64,000 bases of DNA from Blumeriella jaapii (taxonomy: Eukaryota > Ascomycota > Leotiomycetes > Helotiales > Drepanopezizaceae). The DNA lies in contig VWND01000008.1 in the NCBI GenBank assembly GCA_009599575.1, forward strand, positions 558,001 through 622,000, read 5' to 3'. The notes below the pieces were generated by a model that had not been told where the DNA came from, made no database searches, and worked only from the letters and a program-made list of their open reading frames with translations. Below, in pieces: positions 21,526 through 33,530 of this stretch. Within the stretch, counting starts at the first letter, position 1, and every line of letters begins with the position of its first letter. Both the position numbers and the translations under genes were made by a program.

Positions 21526-22233
21526 CTACGCCAGCTGTCCGCGAACCACCCCGAGCGAGAACAGCGCCGTGTGCGAATCGGTGAAGAAGTTGGCGGGGTT
21601 GGCTTCAATCTGGGCCAGGGTGAAGTTGGTGCCGGTGTCGACGCCGTTGGCCAAGACGCCGGTGGTGAAAGGGCCGGTCTGGCAGCCCGTGCTAACGCGC
21701 TTCTTGTCGTCGCCCTCGGGGTTGGGAAAGACGATACGGGGTGGGCCAGAGGCGCCTCGGGCACCCTGGTGAATGTGGGTTGCTGTGCGCGCCGGAGACT
21801 GGTACGCTCCGACCACGTTGTAGAGGATGATCTCCTAACCATCTGTCAGCGCGGGAAGAGGAGGGGAAGAAGGGTGCAGACGCACCCAGCAGATGGTTTC
21901 AGTCTGCGAATTGATGCCGTAGTAGAAGAGTCCCTGCGCGTCAGCTGGGCCGGGGGCAGGCGTCGTGCCGTTAAGGACTTCGGCGCCAACAGCCACGACA
22001 GCGAATGTGCTGGTGTACACGTGCTCTTCCTCCTTGCCCTCGCCAGTGCCGGGAGGGTACTCCACATTCTCCCAGCCTCCTGGTGGTGCTGGGTAGTTCT
22101 CAAGATTCTCGCCGGTACCCTTGGGATAATCAACGCTTTCCCATCCACCTTCCGGGGTGCAATCGGTGGGGGCTGAGAGCACCGAGGCCGAGGACAGGAG
22201 CGTAGCGACCGAGGCGATAGTGGTGAACTTCAT
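21526..22233 (-). CDS. Secreted CHRD-domain protein
   Basis: Two exons (21886-22233 and 21526-21834) around a 51-nt intron join to 219 codons, 218 residues. The first 20 residues (MKFTTIASVATLLSSASVLS) form a classical secretion signal. Residues about 29-65 contain two copies of a GGWE(S/N)V(D/E)YP(K/P)GTG repeat separated by ENLENYPAPP. A CHRD-type domain follows from about residue 72 (YTSTFAVVAVGAEVLNGT) to the end. It contains the HIHQGARGASGPP loop, FTTGVLANG and a terminal SLGVVRGQLA strand. CHRD domains are beta-rich extracellular modules; no enzymatic role can be assigned. Extracellular or cell-wall location is inferred from the signal peptide. Confidence 0.88.
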
Positions 22234-23237
22234 TGTAAGATTTGTGTTATTGAAATAGCCTGAAGCTTTGAGGAAGAATTTGATATGGTCAACGGGATTG
22301 TAGCGAAGAGATGATGGGGATTTTGAAGAAGGTAGAGCCCGGGAAGGAAGTCGGCCATGTTATATAGACCTCGAGCATCTTCAGAGGCGACAAAGAAGAT
22401 CTTCCGCATGCAAACTCAGACGTTCATGAAATTGCACCATGTCGTCACCGAAGGCGGAGTAAAGAAAGGCCAAGTCTAAAGCTACCACCAAAACGGACAG
22501 CAGAAAGACAGTTTCTTGGGAATAGAGAAGGCGTGCTTGGCCTCCAGGAAGACAACGCCCGAGAGTTCCAAGCTCGTCCAGAGCACTCATCAAGGAAGAG
22601 GAAATACAGCACGGCAATGCACATAACGTGAACGTGAGATGCACATACTATCTGTGACGACGACGGTGAAACTTGAGCATATCCCGTATTTTCGCGGGAA
22701 AGACAGAAAGCAATTCGTTCACATCAGAGTCGCTACTCGCGTCTACTCGAATGCAGAGCCAAGCGAGTTTAGCGATCACTAGCCCCGCTTGGGGTTAGGA
22801 TTTTTCGGATCAAGAGAACCAAGAGACTCAAGACAATAGCGGTAGCCGCCAAGCCTGCCCTTCATCAAATCCAACCAAGAAGTATCGCGGATGGCCCACA
22901 ACCCGAATGCTGGGCAGAGCGAACGCGCAACCAGAGAGCAGGAGTACTTTACAGTACAAGTAATATGACAAATTGATGGCATTCACACCCACGTATGACG
23001 TGGGCAGGACTTCAAGCCACCTTTCTTGCCAATTTCGAGTCGTGGGCACATTCCCACTCGGAAATTGCTAGCGCAGAAAACTGGCCCAGTGAACCCCTCA
23101 CCTAGTCTTCTCTGAAAGACCGGAGACGTAGGCAGCAAGCTCAGAGCTGGAATGTCGCCGCCGAAAGCGTCTGGGCATGCGCTCCTAGACAAGGCGTCCT
23201 CCTGGTTTCCGGGGCAAACGTGGGTGGATTTTGGGTC
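22234..23237. other. Intergenic, no gene seen
   Basis: This is the promoter side of the CHRD gene and the 3' flank of the metaxin-like gene. A TATATAGA element lies at about 22361-22368, some 130 bp upstream of the CHRD start codon, and is a plausible TATA box. No frame in the remainder has recognisable content. Confidence 0.45.
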
Positions 23238-24287
23238 TCATGATCCGCCGTAATATCTTACAAGTAACCTTTCCCGATGTTGGACCAGGTTTTCTCGGGC
23301 TTTCAATGCCTGGCAGAGCTTCCTTTCTTTCCACCCTAGATCATCATCTAACAGCAACTGGGTATAAGCGAATACGCTCGCATCGAACAGTGCCGGTTTG
23401 TCGTTCCCAAAGAACCACGAGTCTTCCCCAAGCAAAATGGAGAGAGCCTCAAAAGCCTTATCTGCTTCACTGTAAAGGTCGTCGGTATCTATGACCGGTG
23501 TTTGTTTGAGAAGTTCCGCTTCGGCTGCGGCTTGCAATTGATGCGAGATCGAAGCTCGGACAAGAGGATTCGACGAGGCGGGGGAGACGTAGAGAGGGTA
23601 CGCTACAGCGGAGAAGTTCAACGGGTCAAGGTATAGTGTGAAAAGCTGTTCTGGTTGTGAGCTCTAGCCGCCAAACATGACGAGATGCACGTACCCAAGC
23701 GTTCCGTATCCTATTATCAAGGAGAGATTGATATGCGGCGTATTTCATGCTGGCCGACTCGTCTACTTTTCTGCCGTGTTTGGAAGCGTACTTTACGAAC
23801 TTGGTCGGGAGGATTGGGAGAAGGGATTCTGGAGAGCTGTTCGAGCAGTGAACCGCTGGGAGGAGGAAAGGCAAGCAGCCTGAAGGAGAAGCGTGGTTGT
23901 TCGAGGATATAAGGCGATGATCAACGCCTGCGATATTCAAGAAAGTCTGCCGGGCAATCAGTTTTGTTTTCACGGAGCTCGATTGCAGTCATCACTGACC
24001 TGCCATTTCAGACAACTGGGGTTGATGGAGGGCCTGCCAGCGGCAGCATCCTGCCCCTTGCTAAACACGTAAAGACTCGGTATTCTGGCAGACTTGGGCG
24101 CGCGTTGGGGGAGAGGATTGGCAGGATATACCGCGACCGGAACCATGTCAAAAAGTTTCTTGATGGGAGCCGGAATCGAGAAGAAAGCCTTCACCCGCTC
24201 CGTTTGCCTCGAGGAGGGGATTTTGGCCTCATCGCCATCGCCCATCCGGTCGGCCTGGCTCGTTCCTGCGGACTCGGAAGATGGCAT
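23238..24287 (-). CDS. Metaxin/SAM35-like mitochondrial outer-membrane protein
   Basis: Three exons (24000-24287, 23695-23946, 23238-23645), separated by introns of 53 and 49 nt, join in frame to 316 codons, 315 residues. The protein belongs to the metaxin / Tom37-Sam35 group with a degenerate glutathione-transferase fold. These are subunits of the sorting and assembly machinery that inserts beta-barrel proteins into the mitochondrial outer membrane. The N-terminal thioredoxin-like part shows IPSLYVF and RPSINPSCLKWQ joined across the intron to TFLNIAGVDHRLISSNNHAS and PSGCLPFLLPA, typical of fungal Sam35-type proteins. The C-terminal helical part includes EADKAFEALSILLGEDSWFF and the KPALFDASVFAYTQLLL helix. 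Assignment to Sam35 over Sam37 rests on the N-terminal motifs. No frame problems were seen. Confidence 0.88.
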
Positions 24288-26103
24288 CGTGAAGCAATTC
24301 GCGAATGGCCAGATGTTCGCGTTAACACTGCTGGATCTGGCCTGGTCGGGTCGGGTCGACGCGCACGAGCTAGGATTCTGCCGTTGACATCCGCCTTTTT
24401 CATGCGTAGCCGCGTGGCCGCACCCTCTTCACAGAACATCAACAAAACAAGCGAGCCGGTAACCAACGGTGACTCTACAGTGTCACAAGTGACTACTTGT
24501 TCCGTTTCGATGTATGGTACGGGAGGTGTTCGCCATGCGGTACACATGAGTCAGTCTAGACACAGGGAGCGTCTAAACAATGTGGCCAAGTGTAGAATAC
24601 AACACCCGCTATATTTCGAACAGAAGACTCATCGCAGAATAGAAGTACAGTAACTCAACCTTCCCTCACAAGGATCTCAGATCTCACTACGGTACGAGAA
24701 GGAGAAGAAAAGGGGGTTTCAGCAAAAGGAGGAACACTTCTCACCAGCAAACAGTCTATGTGCCTACATTCATCGCTACAGCAGAGCTCGTCCAGAGTGA
24801 GATCATAAGAAATGGTCGGGTCTGACATACTGTACTGTACCAACCAGTCAGTGTTCGCATCTCCCCCTTCTCGGCTCGATCAAGAAAGTGTGAAAACCAA
24901 ACAGTAAGTACCCCATCATGGCGATTCATCAATCTCACACAAAACGTGCACAGACATGTTCATCCGAACATAGAAGCCTCGTATCCTCCACTTGCACCCG
25001 AGCACTCGCTTGTAACCGAGGCCCCTTTTCAGGGACGCCATCTCACGTCGCGTATCGGCATCTGTATCTGTATCTCGATGGCATGCACGGCTTCTGTTTA
25101 GACGGATCTCGTCTTGAAACTTATTGACTTCGTATGCTGTTTTGGGACCGGGTCACTTCCCGGAGGGAGTACAGTACTGTACTGTACTCACATCGTAGAC
25201 CGCAGAGCGCTGCTCACACAGGCTCAAGTTGGCTAGCCCCTTTCAAACATCCAAAACTGAACATTTGTACGTACAGTAGTGTACCTGACTTCAGACGAAC
25301 CTCGGCAAAACACCCCACAGACGTAATAGCATACTGTGTATATTGTACTGTACAGTATAGTACTATGGAGGTGTAGTGGGGGCGGGGGCTGCCCTTGTCT
25401 TGCAAAGGATTTGACTTTCGATTGCGAGGTCCAGACTGTGCCCTTTGTGTCAGGTGTGCGTAGAAGAAACCGAAGAAGAACCACCAGTTAACACACATGG
25501 TGAAACTTGAATCGCCAAGTCTAAGAAATCCTTCCTGTACTGTACTGTACTGTACGTGCTGTCTTACATCACTCGGCTCTTCTTCACAACGAGAGGTGTC
25601 TCGCAAGCACCAGCCAGAGGAGAACTGATTTTCTGGTACGGTATCATTCCAATATCTAGCTAGTTCCTTCTAAAACCTGTGCTTCTGCCTTGCTGGCTCA
25701 ACTCCACAATGGCCAAAGAGTAGCAACTCCTCCACATAAGACGTAGATGGGTGAAAGACGAAATGAATAAATAGTGCTGCTGCTGCTGATGAAGATGCAT
25801 GACCCCTGGAACGCCAAAGCTGAAATTTGTTGACGCCTGAAAATGCTCCTATCCGATTGATGGCTGAAGGTGTGTGTCCCAGCCCGGATCCCTAGATTCC
25901 TTTCCCATATCGTTCCGTGTAGACCGACGAAGCTGGACAGCGGCGGTGCTGGTATTGCACACGCGTGGAAGTATCCGAACTCGAGGATCGCTCTCTTCCG
26001 AACATGCTCGACACCAACGGGCCTGCTCCCCCCGTCTCGAACCAATCCAATTCACCCGTCTCGAAAGGTCCGTTCTCCCTCCCACTTCGTTCTTCACAGG
26101 AAC
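24288..26103. other. Long intergenic region, no gene seen
   Basis: No coding region is supported. The stretch carries several GTAC pentamer elements, notably GTACAGTACTGTACTGTAC at 25170-25188, a TGTACTGTACAGTATAGTAC stretch at 25344-25363 and TGTACTGTACTGTACTGTAC at 25537-25556. A GCTGCTGCTG run lies at about 25774-25785. Frames near 25214-25606 read through the pentamers. Confidence 0.55.
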
Positions 26104-26364
26104 TCAAATGGCCACGCCCTCCAAGTCCCGCATCAGACACGCCATCTGCGCCCTCTTGGCCGCCTCGGCCACCAGGTTGAAGTCCCTCAGAAAGGGGGAC
26201 GTCTCGTCCCGGCGCTGCTGCACCGGCGGGGACTGGTATGATTGCTGCTGGTTCTGCTGGGCGGCGGAGGTTGGGCCGCTGGCAGAGGAGAAGTAAGAGG
26301 ATTGGTGTTGATGTTGGTGCTGGGCCTGCGAGGGCATGCCGGGAGAGGAGAGCGGTGCATCCAT
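26104..26364 (-). CDS. Small conserved-looking protein, function unknown
   Basis: One exon encodes 86 residues. The N-terminal 50 residues are Gln/His/Ser-rich (including QAQHQHQHQSS and AAQQNQQQS) and look disordered. The last 30 residues (RRDETSPFLRDFNLVAEAAK followed by RAQMACLMRDLEGVAI) form a likely amphipathic helix of the kind that is conserved in short fungal proteins. I do not know a function. The start at 26364 is chosen because the region further upstream in the same frame is basic, leader-like and lacks similarity of composition. The protein is too short for a firm call by composition alone. Confidence 0.6.
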   Translation of the reverse strand: MDAPLSSPGMPSQAQHQHQHQSSYFSSASGPTSAAQQNQQQSYQSPPVQQRRDETSPFLRDFNLVAEAAKRAQMACLMRDLEGVAI

Positions 26365-27506
26365 TGTCTTGGTGTGTGATGGGGGTGAGCTTTCTCTGGT
26401 GTTGTGCGAGATTTTGTCTCTTCCTCTTGTCGACGGGACAATTGATAATGAGATAAGACGGAAGATGCGACTTGTCAAGAACTTTGGAACTGAAAGCAAT
26501 TGCGGATGTGGTTTATGTAGGGGCTTTAAAGGGTATGGGCGGATGGGCAAAGCCGGTGAAAAGTCAGGAGTCCTGTTGCGAGGGGGACAAGGAATCTTGA
26601 CTCGAGGCCGAGGCCGATGACGAAACGCAAGGACCCTCGTCCAATCCTTCCCCCCTTGAATAATTAAATAAGTAATATCGAAATCGACAAGTTAAGAATA
26701 TTGTTAGATATACACCCAACGTGAAACCTTTTCATCGCTTCTTATATTGCCCCATATAGTACGGTACTGTAAGTACGTCCCCCGTGCCTTGTTTTCAACG
26801 TTGTCTTCATGGTAAGCTGCCAGACACCGTCAGAATGTCAGTAAGTGCAGTTGGTACCTTGGGTATCTGAACATACAAAACACTAACGGCAAGACACTAT
26901 GTATGTTGGCCATCATGTCGTGTCAAGGTGCCTGGGGGAATCTGCATCACGAAAGAAACCTCCACCAGCTCCATTCAGGCCTGCCCGCCCGCCCACTTTG
27001 TTTGCCGCTCGCTCAAACCAGAAGGTACTCACTCCCTCACTATGTGGGCACGCCTCCTTACCCCACCCCCACCCCCTCATCAATATACCAAGTAAACAAC
27101 GAACGTGCCTCATAAAAGCAGAATCAAGAGAAACATGGCGTGAACAGGAGCGAGTGAAGTTGTGATGTAATTTTATTAATACCAGCTAGAGCCAAACGGC
27201 TAGCTCAACCGCATTTGCACGCAGTTAGCTCGAGCTTGATGAAGGTCTAGGCAACGCATCGCAAAAAAAGGTTTCCGACGCTCATAGTATCTCGTAAGGC
27301 AATCTCCATACCCTCAATCCGTCCCAAGGCAAAACCCATACCACATGCTCCAGCGAGAAGAGTAGACCGCACCTACACCAAACAAGACAAGGCCGAACGA
27401 AAGGGGTAACGTAGTCACGAAAGTCCCATACGCCGTCTCCACCATGCACGCATGCTGTGGAGAGAGAAGGAAAGAAAAGGAAACCGAATCGCCACTCGCT
27501 CGCTCA
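26365..27506. other. Intergenic, no gene seen
   Basis: An AT-rich stretch around 26651-26720 and a GTACGGTACTGTAAGTAC element at 26759-26776 lie in the promoter side of the small 26104-26364 gene. The right part is the 3' flank of the Gid1 gene. I see no further coding potential. Confidence 0.45.
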
Positions 27507-30500
27507 TCACATCTCGGTGCTAGGGTTGACTTTGACGAAGTCGTCTATGCTGATGAATGCACCTGGGCCACCGCCCTCCCCGAGATCTTCGAGGAGAACA
27601 GTAGTTTGCTGAATGAGTTTCTCGAGCGCAGCTGTTGAGGACTTGCCAAGAGAGACTATCGAGAGTTAGTCGGTATATCGAGACAGCCGGAGAGGAATCG
27701 GCTCACGTAGAATTGCAGAATTCAACTCTTCTGCAACTGCAACTCGACCGGCGGGATCAAGCAGATGTGCTACTTCCTTGGCACTCAGCGGGTCCTGATA
27801 TGCCATCAATGCAAATGCATCTTCAAGAGCTTTCTTGACCTCCCTTCGCGGATCATCTTTATACTCTGCTTGAAGAAGTTGGCCGTAAGCCAGTGTATCC
27901 TGTAGTAGCACATGATATCCGGTCTGGTTCTCTGATGAGTCTTCCGTGTCCATCCGATCCCAGTTATTGCTGCCTTGGCTTTGGTGGTCGTCCAAATCCA
28001 TGTCATGGTTGATAATGTCATCGTACCAGTCTCCACCATGGCCATTACTCTTCTTAACGCTGTTTGGTGGAGGAAGGTTTTGCATCTCTGCACCTTGGCG
28101 GATCATTTCGATGAATCTATCAACGTAATAAGTAGCCGGGCGAGGATGCCAAAGTGTCTGACTTACTTTCTGCATTTCAATCGAAAAGAGACATGTTCAT
28201 TGTCCCTCAGAACATTTGGATAAAAAGCATTTGTATGCTTGAATGCCTTGTCGATATCGCCCTCAAGAACGGCTTTCCGTATCCCTAAGACTCCGTCAAC
28301 GCCTAGAATCTCTAGTTATACTTGCAGAAGTTGACTGACGTTGACGATGGCTTGCGTCTTCATCCTCTTTCACGTTGGGCTCTTGTACAACCTCGTTAGG
28401 ATCCAAGTTCAGAGCCTTCTTTTCTTCGTAGATTTCCTCCGCAAATGCTCGGGCAGTCTCGACATAACCATCGTGCGAAAGAAATTGAAGAACCTGCGAC
28501 GATTAGCGGACAACCGTAGTCGTGGGGTTGTGAACATACTAGTGTTTGAATTAAGTCCGTCTCGCTCAACGGTGGCGCAAGATTGGCTGTACTAGTCTTT
28601 TCAATCTGTTGTTTGATTTGCTTCTTTTCTTGCTGTTTCTCAGAGTCAGTCATTGTACGTATGATTTTCCGCCTTCCGAATAATCCCATGACTGGCGGTC
28701 GTGCATTAGGTAACGAACGGCTGGCTAAATCGCCATTGGATCCGTTTGTTCTCGTCGAATTGGAGGATCGTTGGAGTGAGTCGTTTCCTGTCAAGCCGAT
28801 TCCGATGCGATTGCCATCTGGCGGCGTTCCATCCAATTGCGCGGGACGCTGATCGTAACCACTACGTGCTGGCCATAGACCTCGCGTAAAAAGATCGGTC
28901 GCTCGAACATTCGCTGATACTGGCCCCACGGCATTTATCGTTTGCGCCTGTCCCACGCGTCCACGGTCCGGAGTTGACGAAGCCGCCTGGCGGTCCGGCT
29001 GGGCTGGTTCGTTGGCCGCATTCCGAGTTCTCATTATCTCAAAAGTTTCCCACACTTGATCTATGAAAACTACTGCCGGGTGCTCAAGCGCCTCTATATT
29101 GGTATTCGCAGAGGTAGCATCGGCTGCTTCGGACATAAATGCGAGTGCTTGCTCAGCACGAGTGGCTGTTTGAAACAGTGATCGTTCCCGGGCGTTTAAA
29201 GGCCTCCTCTGTTCTGCTTGACGAATCGCATCCAAGATCATTGTTGTCCTGCTCACTCTCTGTTGGTAGGTACTTCTTGGGGTTTCTAATGGGACCGAGG
29301 CACGGGCCGTGGAGGGGGTTGGCGAATGATGATTAGTGTGTAGTTCTGTCGGCATTGTTGCTACCGATCTGTATAATGGCATGGTCAGATCAGCAACTGT
29401 CATGTCCCAGGACGTGGAGAGGATAAAGCCCCTCAATATCATGGCGACTTTTGAGAAAATACCCGGTACCTACAAATGAGGCGGCGTAGCATTATTGATT
29501 CTTCCAGATGTTGGAGCAAACCTGCCTTCCATGGTAGAAGACGTAAGAGTAGACGACGGTGCTCCGGCACGTTGTGGACCTGCTTGCCTAGGAATGGTTC
29601 CTGGAAAAGGTGCCGGCCCGAGACCCGAAGATCTGAGCAGGAAAGGAATATCACGGTGCCCTTCGCGTCCTTCTACTGGCCATTCCACCGCCTGCTCGGT
29701 TGAGCCTGTGACATATTGCCTACCATCGCGGGTAGGCTGTGCGGCTGAATCTCCGGTCGTTTGCAGCATAGGTGCTTCCGGAGCATTTGAACCATGGGAG
29801 TTGTTCGATCCATCAGGAGGAAGGCTTTCGCCAGAGGAGCCAGCCATAGGGGATTGGGGATAAGAGAAAATATTACTTGCCCACATCATGCCATCTATAT
29901 CAAAGACAAATGGATCCTGTCCAAAGTTCACTCGGATGTGTTCTCCTGCCTTCTTCATCCCGACCGAGGGATACAGTCTCTCCTTGTTGATGTCACGGAA
30001 GGCGGTACCTGACGCTATTAGCACGTCGTGCCTACCGTCGTCCCCGAGTGATAAGAACGTAAGAACGTACCTAGATGGTCGCCGTTCTTGGTGAAGAATG
30101 CCGAGTTCGTCCTAAAGTTAATCCCGCACCCTATAATGTCACCAGCGTTGAAGGGGGGCCCGTAGTGTTTGCCTGAGCTGCTACAGCAGAACGAGTGTCC
30201 ATCATCGGCATGGTAGGCCCAGGACTCTGGCTCCCAACCGGGTAACCTTGACAAGGGCACATTTCGACTGGAGAAACCAATCCCAATCGAGCTTCTGCTG
30301 AAGGAGTCAGATATATGCAGTTTGGAATGTCGGAACCAGGAGAAAACATACTCTTCCCTCTTCCTTGAGATGATCGTCACTTCGAAGTAGTAGATTCCGC
30401 ACTGGGGAGGCATGGGATGATCAGCTCGTATAGCACAGGCCTCGAGGTCTCGTTCGCGATCAGATTTTGGCCCTGTAAACTTGACTTCGTGCCCATCTGA

Positions 30501-31151
30501 CAGCACCTCTAAACCTCCGTATTTGTCTTGACTATTCCATTTCGTCGGCAGAGGCGATAATACCTCCTCGTCCACTGGCGGTGGTTTCTCTATCAGGTCA
30601 TACGTCATACCTCGATGTGAAGGAGCCATTTTTGTGTGTAAATTAACGCTGCTGGCGCTCGTCGAGAGCGACCCAGGCTGTGAGGAGTTCGCCGATTGTC
30701 CGTCCTTATGTGCCGCCATCTTTGCCTTGTGTGCCTCCTCAAGCCTCTGTACATACCTCGAGCCCTTCAGATATGACGGCGTGAAGAAATGGTCGGGATA
30801 TCCACCACCAAGACTCCAATACCCATGCCCGTTCACGAGAGGCCCGAAGGCGCTCGAAAAGCTCGGCAGCTGTCCACCTCGACCCCCAAGTCCAGACCGC
30901 CCCTGTGTACCCCAGTTCGCCATAAAGTCCATGTCATGCGTTCGAGGATCGTGGCGCGAATATCCGCTCAGGTTATGGTACGGAGAGTCATAGCCTAGGT
31001 CCGCGTCTGGGTGTGACAAATGAGCGAAAGCTCCAGATCTCAAGATCGGTGGATACTGGTTTCCAGCGAGCATGCCAGACACGACTGAGGCATAGGAGGA
31101 GCGTCGTGGCGCGAACCCGGGTGCCCCAGTGGGCATGTTGGAGCTGCTCAT
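27507..31151 (-). CDS. gid1: GID/CTLH ubiquitin-ligase scaffold Gid1/Vid30 (RanBPM-like)
   Basis: Seven minus-strand exons (30071-31151, 29474-30008, 28540-29368, 28340-28493, 28167-28284, 27707-28116, 27507-27655) join exactly in frame to 1092 codons, 1091 residues. The domain order is that of Vid30/Gid1 and RanBP9/10: an SPRY domain at about 215-385 (GIGFSSRNVPLSRLPGWEPE and FFTKNGDHLG joined to TAFRDI across intron 1); a long disordered region; LisH at about 805-840 (SETDLIQT joined to LVLQFLSHDGYVETA); CTLH at about 866-930 (RIRKAVLEGDIDKAFKHTNA); and CRA to the end. In yeast this protein scaffolds the GID E3 ligase that degrades gluconeogenic enzymes when glucose returns. The last exon encodes GKSSTAALEKLIQQTTVLLE and GPGAFISIDDFV. 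Intron 3 is 46 nt and intron 2 is 105 nt. A start further upstream cannot be excluded. Confidence 0.93.
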
Positions 31152-32041
31152 TGTCGACGTCTAGGTCCGGTACTGGGGAAGATGTGATGGATGTCAGACT
31201 TGCGAAAACAGGTGGGATAGATGTCGCTGCACGAAGTAGCTGCTCGAGGTGCTCCGAAGCTTCGTGAATATGGGAGTGCTCTCTCTGTACAGTACCTCCG
31301 CGGTTCACGGACTATGGTGGGGAGATATGGGTGTGGAAAGGTCGTTCATCTCTCGAGAGATCCGGTAGATGCGGAACAGATGTGTTGAAGAGCTCTCGCA
31401 GAGCTATATTCCTGCGGAGTCCATTACTCGATCGAGGCTTTCTCAGGATGCGGTGACATTGGTTTCTCGAAGATGAGTGAGTGTGTGTTGAGTTCGAGTC
31501 GCGACGACGAGCCAGGCCCGACTCCAGTCAGTCAGTCGTCAGTCAGTGCATTAGCGGGGCTGTCACAAGACCGTGTACAGAGTCTGTACATGACCATTCT
31601 TCATCCATAGACTCCCTTCCTACTTACAGTACTGTACATACCTTCTTGCGCATTCTCCACCAGGTACAGATAGGAATAATTTAAAGGTTGGTTTGTATCT
31701 ATCCATGTGGCGATTCGATGATCTGTCTACAGGTTGCAACGAGCAGCGATTTCGGCGCTACAAGTGCGCTCGATTCTTGGGCCAGTATTATAGCACTGCA
31801 CAGTACAGAGAGTATGTACAGCACAGTACCTACCTAGGATAAGATAGAAAGATGTCCAGATCCAAAGTCGGCCTGCCTTCCCTCCATGCTTCTGCTGAAT
31901 ATAACAAGGTGTCGGTGAGCTGAGCTCTCATCGCAGTTACGAGATTTCTCGTGAATCGTGACGGTAAGACGAGTGAGTACCAGAGCATTTGCATCTCGCT
32001 CATCACCATGAGATCAAACGGATGTACAGTACTGTGCGTCG
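31152..32041. other. Intergenic, no gene seen
   Basis: This is the promoter and 5'-leader side of Gid1. It carries GTAC pentamers near 31287, 31571-31589, 31629-31638 and 31800-31831. No coding frame is supported. Confidence 0.5.
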
Positions 32042-32534
32042 TCAGAGAGAGGCCAAGAGCTTCTCCGAGAACCTTTCAGCGACGTCGAAGATGCTCTTCT
32101 CCATCTGCGCCTTGGTAGCCGAGAGACCCATCTCTGGCAGTCGACACAGCTACACACGAGCCGACAAGAAGAGAGAGCTCGAGAGAAACGACGCTTTTTA
32201 TTCGGGCGCACAAGCACAGCTCGGATTCTGCCTCTACGCCTCCTGTAGTACTGTACAATGCCCGGTCCAGCGCCAGGAGCCACCCCAACGCGCCATGCGT
32301 ACCAAGCACGACGCTATTACCTTGTCCTCATACGCCCCAAAAGATTTCCCAATGTCGAAGGCAGCGGCAGCAAAATCACTAGTCCTGAAGATCTTCTTGC
32401 TGCTCGACGTCGAAGTCGGGCTGCCATAAACCCAGCCACCATACCTCGCCAATGCTAACGCCGCCGCGCGAAGTGATGCATGCCGTAGAGATTATGTACA
32501 AGTACACAGAATGAAAGGAATTACGTGTCGTCAT
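32042..32534 (-). CDS. Small three-exon protein, function unknown
   Basis: This gene is only visible after splicing. Exon 1 is 10 nt (32525-32534, ATG ACG ACA C), exon 2 is 32321-32454 and exon 3 is 32042-32110; together they give 71 codons, 70 residues. The spliced product starts MTTPLARYGGWVYGSPTSTS, continues KKIFRTSDFAAAAFDIGKSF and ends MEKSIFDVAERFSEKLLASL, a compact amphipathic sequence that looks like real protein. Splice sites are GTAATT/TTAG for intron 1 and GTAATA/CCAAG for intron 2. Intron 2 is 210 nt, unusually long for this window, and contains a TGTACAGTACTAC pentamer element, which may have been inserted there. The start lies 12 nt beyond the stop of the upstream Ies4 gene on the same strand, so the transcripts probably overlap. 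I do not recognise the family. Confidence 0.45.
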
Positions 32535-32546
32535 GGACCAGGAGGT

Positions 32547-33530
32547 TCAAACAGAAGCCTCGACGACCAGAGCTGGTAGAACCGGAGCAGGGGATGGGGC
32601 TGGAAGCGAGGGAGCGGGTGATGAAACGAGGTTGCTGACGGTGTCCTTCATTTCGATTTCGTTGCTCTTCTCGCTGTTGCCGCTCTCTAATTGGCTGTTG
32701 TCCTTGTTCTCCTTGCTGCTGCTCCCAGAGTTAGAGCTCTCCGAGACAGCCTGCATGGCAACCTTGGATGGTGCGGTCCATCGAGGAATTTCCCAAACGA
32801 CCCCTGTGAAGCTCTTGAGCTTGAAGGAGCCCTTCTGCCACTTGCGACACGGCTTGCCGGATCTGTCGAGAGCGCGTAGGCCGGCGTTGATGGCTCCTTG
32901 ATTTGCCTTGGGTCCGAGTTTGTGGGCGGCGGTCCCATTTGCTGCTCGAGGGACGGTGCTGGAGTGATCGATTGTGCCATCCTCCCTGTTGCAAGCAGTC
33001 TTAGCGAGTGGCCCTGTACGCAATCTGATGCTACCGTGGCTTGGGAGAAGACCAAGTTGGGTAGAACTGGCCAGCGCGGCCTGAAGAAATCGAGGGAGGG
33101 CGGGGTCTACTTACAATCTTGCCTTCTTCTTGGGACCTGGCTTGCCCCGAGGCTTCGGGAGTCCGTCGGGGCCCAATGCAGGACCAGCTCTCTTCACGCC
33201 CTTCTTCTTCACCCCCTCTGTTGGAGGAGGCATTGACGAGGGGACCGGGGTGCCGGCAGGCGCCGGCGTCGGGGTGTTCGCCGTTGACTCGACGGGTTTA
33301 CTGCCATTCGAGCTCGTCGCCGCCGGGAGGGTCTCTGACGCGGTCGAGGCCGAGTCCCTTGACGGCGCTTCTTCTTTCTTGATCTCCTTCTCCTTCTCCT
33401 TCTCCTTGACCGGGGCGGCCGCGACGAAGCTGGAGAGGTGCTTCGGCGACAGCTTCAACGTTACCATCAGGGCGCTCTTCGACTTGCGCCGCGCAGGCGC
33501 ATCGGCAGCATGAGCGGGCTTGGGAGGCAT
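32547..33530 (-). CDS. ies4: INO80 chromatin-remodelling complex subunit Ies4-like
   Basis: Two exons (33115-33530 and 32547-32985) around a 129-nt intron join to 285 codons, 284 residues. Ies4 is a fungal subunit of the nuclear INO80 ATP-dependent nucleosome remodeller. The N-terminus has KSKSALMVTLKLSPKHLSSF, followed by a Lys/Glu and Ser/Thr/Pro-rich linker. The basic block PKPRGKPGPKKKARL at the exon border continues as EDGTIDHSS. The conserved C-terminal block spans about residues 160-210 (KLGPKANQGAINAGLRALDR, SGKPCRKWQKGSFKLKSFTG, VVWEIPRW). The end is Ser/Pro-rich. The start at 33530 was chosen because the residues before it in the frame are Arg/Ser/Pro-rich leader sequence. Confidence 0.88.
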
